Part shown: piece by piece, positions 1-6,630 of the stretch | Layout of the letters: each line of letters begins with the position of its first letter | Position numbering within the stretch: the first letter of the stretch is position 1 | Origin: Caulobacteraceae bacterium | GTDB lineage: Bacteria > Pseudomonadota > Alphaproteobacteria > Caulobacterales > Caulobacteraceae | Reading direction: 5' to 3' | DNA length: 12,140 nt | Assembly: GCA_004144935.1 (NCBI GenBank) | Contig: SDZP01000070.1 | Location: forward strand, 1-12,140 | The notes under the pieces: generated by a model | The model's database searches: none | Told to the model about the DNA's origin: nothing | The model's input: only the letters and a program-made list of their open reading frames with translations | Program-made: the position numbers and the translations under genes

Positions 1-452
1 TGCTTGAGCGTGCTGCCGAACGCTTCGCCCGTGAAGCCGCCGACATGGACGTGCGCGTCGAGGTCGCCTGCACCGAACAGGTGGGCATGATCCGCGGCGA
101 CGCCATGCGGCTGGGCCAGGCGCTCGACCATCTGCTGGAAAACGCCCTGCGCCAAAGTCCGAAGGGGGGCGTGGTCACCCTGGCCGCCCAGCGCGCGGCC
201 AGCGAGATCACGCTGAAGGTCACCGATCGCGGCCGTGGCATCCCCTTCCACGTCCAGGCCCATATCTTCGACCGTTTCGTTGGCCGCGACCGCGGCGGGC
301 CGGGCCTTGGCCTGGCGCTGGTCAAGTCGCTGGTCGAGCTGCACGGCGGCTGGGTGGCCCTGGAAAGCGAGCCGGGGGCCGGTGCGGTGTTCACCTGCCA
401 TCTCCCCGAGGCGGCGCAGATCGAGACCGGCCAGCGAGAGCTCGGCCTCTAG
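1..452 (+). CDS. Sensor histidine kinase, C-terminal ATPase part (5' end cut by window)
   Basis: This is the tail of a histidine kinase; the reading frame is already open at base 3 and the start lies outside the window. The visible part is a GHKL/HATPase_c domain that binds ATP and would phosphorylate the histidine of the missing dimerisation domain. The Bergerat-fold motifs appear in order: N-box (LGQALDHLLENAL), G1/D-box (VTDRGRGIP), F-box (IFDRF) and G2-box (GGPGLGLALVKSLVELHGG), then the usual closing strand (ESEPGAGAVFTCHLP) and a short tail. All key residues look intact, so this half appears catalytically competent. The sensor domain and phosphoacceptor are not visible, so the stimulus and partner regulator cannot be named; no response regulator gene follows. 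The ATPase call is secure, the specific kinase is not. Confidence 0.93.
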   Translation, partial: LERAAERFAREAADMDVRVEVACTEQVGMIRGDAMRLGQALDHLLENALRQSPKGGVVTLAAQRAASEITLKVTDRGRGIPFHVQAHIFDRFVGRDRGGPGLGLALVKSLVELHGGWVALESEPGAGAVFTCHLPEAAQIETGQRELGL

Positions 453-509
453 CTATTTACAAAACTAAGATATTACGCTCTTAATCCCAAATCGATGGGA
501 GAAAGAGAC

Positions 510-953
<444 letters not shown>

Positions 954-954
954 C

Positions 955-983
955 GCCGGAAGACCTAGTGCTGGCTTTCCGGC
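955..983. terminator. Weak inverted repeat between convergent exbD and fdxB
   Basis: Arms GCCGGAA (955-961) and TTCCGGC (977-983) pair over seven bases around a 15-base loop. The element covers the 11-base gap between the two convergent stops and the last codons of fdxB. There is no T-run on either side, so this is only a candidate bidirectional terminator; position is the main argument. Confidence 0.3.
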
Positions 984-1285
984 ATCCGCACGACCAGGCC
1001 GTCCAGGTCGTCGCTGACCTTGATCTGGCAGGAGAGGCGGCTGTTGTCCTCGACGTTTTCGGCGAAGTCGAGCATCGACTCTTCCATGGCCGACTTCTCG
1101 CCGGTCTTCCCCTGCCAGGCGGGGTCGACATAGACGTGACAGGTGGCGCAGGCGCAGGCCCCGCCGCAGTCGGCGTCGATGCCGGGGACGTTGTTCTTGA
1201 TCGCCCCTTCCATGACGGACATGCCGTTCTTCACCTCGATGGTGTGTTCGGTGCCGTCGTGCTCGACGTAGGTGACCTTGGCCAT
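965..1285 (-). CDS. fdxB: [2Fe-2S] ferredoxin, adrenodoxin/FdxB type
   Basis: This 106-residue soluble electron carrier has the vertebrate/putidaredoxin-type [2Fe-2S] fold. The four cluster ligands are visible as Cys40, Cys46, Cys49 (C-x5-C-x2-C) and Cys86 in LSCQIKV; Cys44 is an extra cysteine inside the loop. Acidic residues around 67-80 (AMEESMLDFAENVED) match the helix that docks redox partners in this family. From memory it closely resembles FdxB of Caulobacter crescentus, also 106 residues with the same ending LPESQH/MPESQH. The start is supported by AAGGGGAG just upstream. It follows the ferredoxin reductase gene by 32 bases on the same strand, so the reductase is the likely electron donor. 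Electron acceptors of this class include cytochromes P450 and Fe-S assembly; none is encoded here, so its target is unknown. Confidence 0.95.
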   Translation of the reverse strand: MAKVTYVEHDGTEHTIEVKNGMSVMEGAIKNNVPGIDADCGGACACATCHVYVDPAWQGKTGEKSAMEESMLDFAENVEDNSRLSCQIKVSDDLDGLVVRMPESQH

Positions 1286-1317
1286 ACGCTCCCCTTGGAC
1301 CTTCTTCTGGCGCGCTT

Positions 1318-2562
1318 TTAAGCTGCGACCTCTTTCATGGAAATCGTCGCGTCCGCAAGCTTATCAATGTTCACTCGCGTGCGGTTCTCGATCAATTTTC
1401 GCCCCATCATGAATTCCGGCGGGGCGTTGACCGCCTCGACCGAGCGCACGATGTCGCCCTGCAGGTGGAAGACGGCGAACTTGGCCGAGGCCGGATCGCC
1501 GCGCAGCAGGACGCGGTCGGTGTCGAAGGCGATGCCGGCGATCTGCAGCTTCAGGTCATACTGGTCCGACCAGAACCAGGGAACCTCCGGCGTCGGACCT
1601 GGCCGGCCGACGATGGCGCAGGCGACCTGCTTCGCCTGCTCCAGGGCATTGGGCACGCTCTCCAGGCGGAACATGCGGTCATAGTGCGGCAAGGGCCGGT
1701 GGGTGACGTCCCCGACCGCGAAGATGGCCGGATCGGCCGTGCGGGCCTCCAGGTCGACCACCACCCCGTTGACGCAGTCCAGGCCGGCCGCCTGGGCCAT
1801 TTCGTCGTTAGGAATGGCCCCGATGCCGACGATGACCGCATCGCAGGGCAGAAGGCGTCCGTCCGACAGCCTCACGCCCGTGACCTTGCCGTCCGCCCCC
1901 TCGAAGGCCTCGACGCCGGCCGACAGCTCGAAGGTGACGCCCCGCGCCTGGTGATACTCGGTGAAGAAGGTCGATAGCGCCTCGCAGGCCACCCGGGCCA
2001 GCACCCGGGGCTCGCGCTCGAGGATGACGGCGTCCGCGCCCAGGGACCGGGCCGAGGCGGCGACTTCCAGCCCGACGTAGCCGCCGCCGACGATGGCCAG
2101 CCGCTTGCCGGGACCGAGCGTGCTTTTCAGCGTCTCGGCGTCCGCCGCCGTGCGCAGGGCCATGACGCCCTCCAGATCCGCTCCCGGGATGGGCAGCATC
2201 CGCGCCCGCGCCCCGCTGGCGATGACCAGATAGTCGTAGTCCAGGGTCGCGCCGTTCGAGAGGGTGACCTGTTTGGCGCCGCGATTGAGCGCCGTGGCGG
2301 TGGCGCCGAGGATCAGGCGGCAGTTGTTCTCTTCGTACCATTCGGCCGGTTTCAGGCTCAGAGACTCGGCGTCCGCCTCGCCCTTCAGCCAGGCCTTGCT
2401 CAGCGGCGGGCGTTGATAGGGGACCAGCGGCTCGTCGCCGACCAGCACGATCGGGCCGGTATGGCCGTACTGGCGCAGGAACGCCGCCGCCGAGCCGCCG
2501 GCATGGCCGGCGCCGATGATCACCACCGTGGAGTCCAGATCGGGGGCCTGAAGATCGGCCAA
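1318..2562 (-). CDS. FAD-dependent NAD(P)H:ferredoxin reductase (BphA4/putidaredoxin-reductase type)
   Basis: This 414-residue flavoprotein transfers electrons from NAD(P)H through FAD to a [2Fe-2S] ferredoxin, here most likely the adjacent FdxB. The N-terminal FAD motif is VVIIGAGHAGG (GxGxxG at residues 17-22), the second dinucleotide motif is IVGGGYVGLE (about 157-166) and the second FAD motif is IFAVGDVT (280-287). The C-terminal dimerisation region has the typical WSDQYDLKLQIAG. The open frame runs far upstream without a usable ATG. I chose the TTG at 2562 because AAGGGG lies 8 bases before it and translation from there begins M-A-D-L-Q, ten residues before the FAD fold, as in relatives. 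The nearby ATG at 2570 is out of frame. Glutamate ending GGGYVGLE and ERE after the following strand hint at NADH preference, which is inference. Sequence cannot tell whether the partner system is a P450, an oxygenase or biosynthesis. Confidence 0.9.
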   Translation of the reverse strand: MADLQAPDLDSTVVIIGAGHAGGSAAAFLRQYGHTGPIVLVGDEPLVPYQRPPLSKAWLKGEADAESLSLKPAEWYEENNCRLILGATATALNRGAKQVTLSNGATLDYDYLVIASGARARMLPIPGADLEGVMALRTAADAETLKSTLGPGKRLAIVGGGYVGLEVAASARSLGADAVILEREPRVLARVACEALSTFFTEYHQARGVTFELSAGVEAFEGADGKVTGVRLSDGRLLPCDAVIVGIGAIPNDEMAQAAGLDCVNGVVVDLEARTADPAIFAVGDVTHRPLPHYDRMFRLESVPNALEQAKQVACAIVGRPGPTPEVPWFWSDQYDLKLQIAGIAFDTDRVLLRGDPASAKFAVFHLQGDIVRSVEAVNAPPEFMMGRKLIENRTRVNIDKLADATISMKEVAA

Positions 2563-2593
2563 ACGCGCATCCCCTTGTTTGTTGGCACGGAAA

Positions 2594-2619
2594 ATGACGC
2601 CTGCGTCACCTTTGTGCAA
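2594..2619 (-). promoter_or_regulatory. Candidate promoter/operator before the ferredoxin reductase gene
   Basis: In the 74 bases between the upstream membrane-protein gene and the reductase start, the - strand holds TTGCAC (2619-2614), and about 17 bases on an AT-rich patch, ATTTTC. Between them is the inverted repeat TGACG-CAGG-CGTCA (2608-2595), which would lie inside the promoter spacer, where a repressor could bind. Both parts are short and no regulator gene is nearby, so this is a weak call. Confidence 0.25.
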
Positions 2620-2636
2620 GCGGCTTTGGCCCAAAC

Positions 2637-3188
2637 CTAACCGGGATGGACCAGCCAGAACCACAGATAGAACAGCAGCCAGCCTGACGTGAAGCCAGCC
2701 AACAGGATTCTTCTGTCGACCCGGCCTCGGAGCAGCCGGCCGATCAGGGCGAACACCGCCGCCACCAACAGGAAGCGGGGAAGGCGCACCGGCAGGGCGG
2801 CCGGCGCGAAAGCCGCCAGCGGCGCGCCGGACCTGGGAGCCAGCACGGCGTAGACCTTGTAGGGCGTGCTGGTCAGAGGGCCCTTCATGGCGGCGACGAA
2901 CCAGCCGTTCCTGTCGATGTCGGTTTGGGCATCCGCGATCATCGTCTCGGAAATGGCGGGCACGGCGGCGACGGCGCGGTGCGCGCTGGCCTGATCGCTG
3001 GCGCTCCACAGGAAGATGACAGCGCCGCCAATCGCTGCGCCAAGGGCGGCCAGCAGGCTGGCCCAAGCCCCGACCCTGAGCCCTTTGGTCATGGCCAGAT
3101 AGCTGAGCAGAAGGTCGGGGACGACGAAGAACAGGGTCGCTTCGGCGACGCCCCAAACCACCGCGGCCAGGCTCCAACGGCGTTCCAT
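2637..3188 (-). CDS. Small integral membrane protein, distant YqaA/VTT (DedA-like) resemblance
   Basis: I do not recognise a named gene. The 183-residue product is hydrophobic with likely membrane segments near residues 6-33 (broken by the proline of FFVVPDLLLSY), 41-62, 135-152 and 163-180. The pattern is E-A-T-x-F-F-V-V-P-D-L-L-L near the start, a glycine-rich helix GAAIGGAVIFL, then GPLTSTPYKVYAVLAP. It resembles the YqaA branch of the VTT/DedA superfamily, where an acidic residue and prolines precede a re-entrant loop and a second proline motif (PyKvftiaaG-like) follows. Members are linked to lipid scrambling or small-molecule transport in membranes. The match is by eye and remote. GGGAGGGGGATAG gives a strong ribosome site before the ATG. 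The gene is 30 bases downstream of sdhB and probably co-transcribed with it. No link to complex II assembly is known to me. Confidence 0.8.
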   Translation of the reverse strand: MERRWSLAAVVWGVAEATLFFVVPDLLLSYLAMTKGLRVGAWASLLAALGAAIGGAVIFLWSASDQASAHRAVAAVPAISETMIADAQTDIDRNGWFVAAMKGPLTSTPYKVYAVLAPRSGAPLAAFAPAALPVRLPRFLLVAAVFALIGRLLRGRVDRRILLAGFTSGWLLFYLWFWLVHPG

Positions 3189-3218
3189 CTATCCCCCTCC
3201 CGACAGGAGAGGTTTTCC

Positions 3219-4001
3219 CTAGACCACCCGCTCGGCCAGCATCTTCTTGATCTCGGCGATCGCCTTGGCCGGGTTCAGCCCCTTCGGGCAGACCTGGGCG
3301 CAGTTCATGATGGTGTGGCAGCGGTACAGCTTGAAGGGGTCTTCCAGGGCGTCCAGGCGGTCGCCGGTGGCCTCGTCGCGGCTGTCGATGATCCAGCGGT
3401 AGGCGTGCAGCAGGGTGGCCGGGCCGAGGTACTTCTCGCCATTCCACCAGTAGCTGGGGCAGCTGGTCGTGCAGCAGGCGCAGAGGATGCACTCGTACAG
3501 GCCGTCCAGCTTCTCGCGGTCGGCGGGGTCCTGACGCCACTCCTTCTGCGGCATCGGCGTCTCGGTCTGCAGCCAGGGCTCGATCGAGGCGTACTGGGCG
3601 TAGAACATGGTCAGGTCGGGGACCAGGTCCTTGACCACCGGCAGGCTGGGCAGCGGGGCGATGGTGATCTGGGCGCCGGGGACCTCTTCCCAGCCGTGGG
3701 TGCAGGCCAGGGTGTTGCGGCCACCGATGTTCATCGAGCAGGACCCGCAGACGCCTTCGCGGCAGGAGCGGCGGAAGGTCAGGGTCGGGTCGATGTTGTT
3801 CTTGATGTGGATCAGCACGTCGAGAAGCATCGGGCCGCAGGCGTCGACATCGACGTCATAGGTGTCCCAGCGCGGGTTCTCGAGACCCTCCGGATCGTAC
3901 CGGTAGATCTTGAACGTCTTGGTCCGCTTGGCGCCCGCGGGGGCGGCGAAGTGGCGGCCCTTGCCGACGCGGCTGTTCTTGGGGAGCGTGAGCTGGACCA
4001 T
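3219..4001 (-). CDS. sdhB: Succinate dehydrogenase iron-sulfur subunit SdhB
   Basis: SdhB passes electrons from the flavin of SdhA through three Fe-S clusters to quinone in the membrane anchor. All cluster ligands are present in this 260-residue protein: [2Fe-2S] at Cys80, Cys85, Cys88 and Cys100; [4Fe-4S] at Cys171, Cys174, Cys177 and Cys238; [3Fe-4S] at Cys181, Cys228 and Cys234. The tryptophans after SCPSYWW (185-186) correspond to the quinone-site region. Length is normal for the alphaproteobacterial/mitochondrial type. The ATG overlaps by one base the stop of an 11-codon mini-ORF (TGATG), and AAGGA lies 9 bases upstream. It is separated from sdhA by the GFA-family gene and the mini-ORF, although it is part of the same run of genes. 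No irregularity in the protein. Confidence 0.98.
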   Translation of the reverse strand: MVQLTLPKNSRVGKGRHFAAPAGAKRTKTFKIYRYDPEGLENPRWDTYDVDVDACGPMLLDVLIHIKNNIDPTLTFRRSCREGVCGSCSMNIGGRNTLACTHGWEEVPGAQITIAPLPSLPVVKDLVPDLTMFYAQYASIEPWLQTETPMPQKEWRQDPADREKLDGLYECILCACCTTSCPSYWWNGEKYLGPATLLHAYRWIIDSRDEATGDRLDALEDPFKLYRCHTIMNCAQVCPKGLNPAKAIAEIKKMLAERVV

Positions 4002-4036
4002 CAGGCGGGATCCTTGGGACAGGCGTAAGAGGTCAT
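4001..4036 (-). CDS. 11-codon mini-ORF coupling the GFA gene to sdhB
   Basis: This is an 11-residue open frame (MTSYACPKDPA). Its ATG overlaps the stop of the GFA-family gene as TGATG, and its own stop overlaps the sdhB start as TGATG. GGAGGG (4048-4043) sits 6 bases before its ATG, a better ribosome site than the AAGGA 9 bases before sdhB. It occupies the whole gap between the two genes. It may act as a translational bridge, letting terminating ribosomes restart at sdhB; that is inference. The peptide itself has no recognisable function, and the ORF could still be a chance product of a 36-base gap. Confidence 0.4.
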   Translation of the reverse strand: MTSYACPKDPA

Positions 4037-4440
4037 CAGCGGCCCTCCGCTCGGGTGCGGGGGAAGCTGGTCAGGCTGGGCAGGTCGTCCATCCAGCGCA
4101 CGCGGCTGGCGGTATAGGTCTGGTCCTTCGGCGGGCAGGCGTCCGGATCGTCCAGGCTGCAGGTCGAGACATCCACCTCGCCGGCCCGCTTGGTGCTCTG
4201 GAACAGGATGTGCGTCCCGCATTGCGGGCAGAAGCTGCGCACCCCGTCCTCGGAGGACTCGAACTTCGTCGGCTTGCCTTCCGTGAACTTGAAGTCGCGC
4301 GGCCGCACGGTGAACCAGGCCACCGCCGGCGCGCCGGTCGTGCCCCGGCACATGGCGCAGTGGCAGAGCGACTCGTCGAACGGGGTCCCGGAGGCCTCGT
4401 AACGCAGATGGCCGCAGAAGCAGCCGCCGGTAAGGGCCAT
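4036..4440 (-). CDS. GFA/CENP-V domain zinc-binding protein inside the sdh operon
   Basis: The 134-residue product belongs to the GFA family (glutathione-dependent formaldehyde-activating enzyme-like, CENP-V/DUF636). The founding member binds glutathione and speeds S-hydroxymethylglutathione formation, though that activity is disputed and most members are uncharacterised. The conserved zinc cysteines are visible: C7-x-C9 (GGCFCG), C26-x-C28-x2-C31 (CHCAMC) and C71-x2-C74 (FCPQCGTHI). Its ATG overlaps the sdhA stop by one base (TGATG), with no clear ribosome site upstream, so it is probably translated by coupling to sdhA. Its stop leads directly into the mini-ORF before sdhB. Composition matches its neighbours, so recent transfer is not evident. 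No function in complex II is established for this family, and its substrate cannot be stated. Confidence 0.93.
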   Translation of the reverse strand: MALTGGCFCGHLRYEASGTPFDESLCHCAMCRGTTGAPAVAWFTVRPRDFKFTEGKPTKFESSEDGVRSFCPQCGTHILFQSTKRAGEVDVSTCSLDDPDACPPKDQTYTASRVRWMDDLPSLTSFPRTRAEGR

Positions 4441-6227
4441 CAGTACACACGTGCTTTCGGGGGAATGTAGGCGATTTCGTTGGTCAGGGTGTAGCTGTGC
4501 ACCGGGCGATAGTCGTAGCGCACCGTGCCGGTGGCGTCGTCGAACCAGGCCAGGGTGTGCTTCATCCAGTCGCCGTCGTTGCGGTCGGGATAGTCCTCGC
4601 GGGCGTGGGCCCCCCGGCTTTCGGGACGGTTCAGCGCCCCGCCGACGGTGACGGCGGCCTGGCCGACCAGGTTGTCGAACTCCAGCGTCTCCATCAGGTC
4701 GCTGTTCCAGATCAGGCCGCGGTCGCTGACCTTGATGTCGGCGCGGCCGGCGATGACCTTGGAAATCCGCTCGACGCCCGAGGCCATGGTCTCCCCGGTG
4801 CGGAAGACGGCGGCGTCCTCCTGCATGGCCTTCTGCATGTCCAGCCGCAGGGCCGCCGTCGGGGTCGAGCCGTTGGCGTTGCGGAATTTGTCGAGGCGGG
4901 CCAAGTGGCCGTCGGTGAAGCTGTCCTTCATCTCAGGCTGGGTGGCCCCGGCCTTGAGCGTGTCGGCGCAGCGCAGGCCGACGGCGCGGCCGAAGACCAC
5001 GAGGTCGATGAGGCTGTTGGAGCCCAGGCGATTGGCGCCGTGCACCGAGACGCAGGCCGCCTCGCCGACGGCCATCAGGCCGGGCACCGGGGTGTCGGCG
5101 TTGCCGTCCTTCAGGGTCAGGACCTCGCCGTGGTAGTTCGTGGGGATGCCGCCCATGTTGTAGTGGACGGTCGGCAGCACCGGGATCGGCGCCTTGGTCA
5201 CGTCGACGCCGGCGAACACCTTGGCGGTCTCGGAGATGCCGGGCAGGCGCTCGGCCAGGATGGCCGGGTCCAGGTGATCCAGGTGCAGGAAGATGTGGTC
5301 CTTGTTCGGCCCCACCCCGCGTCCTTCGCGGATCTCGATGGTCATCGCCCGGCTGACCATGTCGCGCGGGGCCAGGTCCTTCACGGTCGGCGCATAGCGC
5401 TCCATGAAGCGCTCGCCCTCGCTGTTGGTCAGGTAACCGCCCTCGCCGCGGGCCCCCTCGGTGATCAGGCAGCCGGCGCCGTAGATGCCGGTCGGGTGGA
5501 ACTGCACGAACTCCATGTCCTGCAGGGGCAGGCCGGCGCGCAGCACCATGGCGTTGCCGTCGCCGGTGCAGGTGTGGGCGCTGGTGGCGCTGAAATAGGC
5601 GCGGCCGTAGCCGCCGGTGGCCAGGATCACCTTCTGGGCCTGGAACCGGTGCAGGGTGCCGTCGTCCAGCTTCCAGGCGGTGACGCCACGGCAGACGCCT
5701 TCGTCCATGATCAGGTCGAGGGCGAAGTACTCGATGAAGAACTCGACGTTCTTGCGCAGCGCCTGGCCGTACATGGTGTGCAGCATGGCGTGGCCGGTGC
5801 GGTCGGCGGCGGCGCATGTCCGCTGGATCGGGGCCTCGCCGTAGTTCTTGGTCATGCCGCCGAAGGCGCGCTGGTAGATCTTGCCCTCTTCGGTGCGGCT
5901 GAAGGGGACGCCCCAGTGCTCCAGCTCGTAGACGGCGGCCGGGGCGTTGCGGGTGAGGTACTCGATGGCGTCCTGGTCGCCCAGCCAGTCCGACCCCTTG
6001 ACGGTGTCGTACATGTGCCAGCGCCAGTTATCCTCGCCCATGTTGCCGAGCGAGGCGGAGATGCCGCCCTGGGCCGCGACGGTGTGCGACCGGGTCGGGA
6101 ACACCTTGGTGACGCAGGCGGTCTTGAGACCGGCCTCGGCGCAGCCCAGCGCCGCGCGCAGGCCGGACCCGCCGGCTCCGACGACGACGACGTCATAGCT
6201 GTGGTCGATGAAGTTGTAGGTCGCCAT
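4440..6227 (-). CDS. sdhA: Succinate dehydrogenase flavoprotein subunit SdhA
   Basis: SdhA oxidises succinate to fumarate on a covalently bound FAD at the cytoplasmic face of the inner membrane. The 595-residue protein begins with the FAD-binding VVVVGAGGSG (residues 13-22). The covalent FAD histidine is His48 in RSHTVAAQGG. Catalytic and substrate residues matching Escherichia coli His242, Arg286, His354 and Arg399 are His244 (FHPTGIYG), Arg288 (APRDM), His355 (TVHYNMGG) and Arg400 (GANRLGSNSL). The C-terminal part ends RPVHSYTLTNEIAYIPPKARVY, typical of the alphaproteobacterial/mitochondrial form. GGAG lies 7 bases before the ATG, which overlaps the sdhD stop (TGATG). Covalent flavinylation normally needs SdhE, which I do not see in the window. 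The stop overlaps the start of the GFA-family gene. Confidence 0.99.
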   Translation of the reverse strand: MATYNFIDHSYDVVVVGAGGSGLRAALGCAEAGLKTACVTKVFPTRSHTVAAQGGISASLGNMGEDNWRWHMYDTVKGSDWLGDQDAIEYLTRNAPAAVYELEHWGVPFSRTEEGKIYQRAFGGMTKNYGEAPIQRTCAAADRTGHAMLHTMYGQALRKNVEFFIEYFALDLIMDEGVCRGVTAWKLDDGTLHRFQAQKVILATGGYGRAYFSATSAHTCTGDGNAMVLRAGLPLQDMEFVQFHPTGIYGAGCLITEGARGEGGYLTNSEGERFMERYAPTVKDLAPRDMVSRAMTIEIREGRGVGPNKDHIFLHLDHLDPAILAERLPGISETAKVFAGVDVTKAPIPVLPTVHYNMGGIPTNYHGEVLTLKDGNADTPVPGLMAVGEAACVSVHGANRLGSNSLIDLVVFGRAVGLRCADTLKAGATQPEMKDSFTDGHLARLDKFRNANGSTPTAALRLDMQKAMQEDAAVFRTGETMASGVERISKVIAGRADIKVSDRGLIWNSDLMETLEFDNLVGQAAVTVGGALNRPESRGAHAREDYPDRNDGDWMKHTLAWFDDATGTVRYDYRPVHSYTLTNEIAYIPPKARVY

Positions 6228-6238
6228 CAGAGGGCTCC
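6223..6238 (-). repeat. Duplicated junction sequence, copy at sdhD/sdhA
   Basis: Sixteen bases here are identical to 6615-6630. On the - strand they read GGAGCCCTCTGATGGC: ribosome site, last codons (Ala-Leu), stop and next start in one block. See the sdhC/sdhD copy. Confidence 0.85.
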
Positions 6239-6619
6239 TCCGAACGCGATCTTGAGAATGGAGAAGACGGCCAGACCGCCGGCCAGGACGCAGACGAACA
6301 GATTGGCCAGCAGGGCCGCGGAGCGGGCCCCGATAGTTTCCAGATAGTCCTCGATGACGACCCGCAGGCCGTCATGCATGTGCCAGACGCCGATCACGAA
6401 GGTCAGCACCAGCAGCAGGGCGTTGAGCGGCCGGGCGATCCACAGGATGGCGAGATCGCGGCCGAGCGGGGCGATCTGGATGGCGGCGTAGACCGCCCAC
6501 AGGGTCAGGGGCACGAGGGCGACCGAGGTCACCCGCTCGGAGACCCAGTGGCCGGCCCCGTGATGGGCGGCGCCATGGCCGCGGGCGCGGGAGAGGGGCG
6601 TGCGGTACTTGCCGGCCAT
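6227..6619 (-). CDS. sdhD: Succinate dehydrogenase membrane anchor subunit SdhD
   Basis: SdhD is the second hydrophobic anchor of complex II; with SdhC it holds the quinone site and haem b. The 130-residue protein has a cytoplasmic N-terminus rich in His and Arg (RARGHGAAHHGAGHW) followed by SERVTSVALVPLTLW, where the first of three membrane helices begins (about 31-50). The second helix (about 65-85) ends in WHMHDGLRVVIEDY, the family signature around the quinone/haem region, and the third is at about 102-125. I chose the ATG at 6619, although the frame stays open upstream, because it overlaps the sdhC stop (TGATG), has GGAG 7 bases before it, and gives the normal length. Its own stop overlaps the sdhA start in the same way. 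Confidence 0.95.
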   Translation of the reverse strand: MAGKYRTPLSRARGHGAAHHGAGHWVSERVTSVALVPLTLWAVYAAIQIAPLGRDLAILWIARPLNALLLVLTFVIGVWHMHDGLRVVIEDYLETIGARSAALLANLFVCVLAGGLAVFSILKIAFGGAL

Positions 6620-6630
6620 CAGAGGGCTCC
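6615..6630 (-). repeat. Duplicated junction sequence, copy at sdhC/sdhD
   Basis: This 16-base block is identical to 6223-6238 and sits at the same functional place, the stop/start overlap between consecutive genes. Both upstream proteins therefore end in Gly-Ala-Leu and both downstream ones begin Met-Ala. It may reflect selection for the same initiation context or local copying between junctions. Confidence 0.85.

Noticed and set aside
453..494. Single TTAA motifs as CtrA binding sites (also at 7068-7071)
   Set aside because: The full CtrA site needs two TTAA-type halves spaced by seven bases; only half sites are present.
2563..3540. Upstream extension of the ferredoxin reductase frame into the membrane-protein gene and sdhB
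   Set aside because: This part reads an alternate frame of two well-supported genes. The reductase domain begins just after the TTG at 2562, and there is no sign of a fusion.
4001..4450. A 149-codon alternate frame through the GFA gene ending in the mini-ORF
   Set aside because: The upstream part is a shadow of the GFA gene; only the last 11 codons, with their own ribosome site and ATG, merit mention.
4497..6347. A 616-codon + strand open frame opposite sdhA
   Set aside because: It is the antisense shadow of sdhA, rich in Gly, Val, Ala, His and Asp with no domain motifs.
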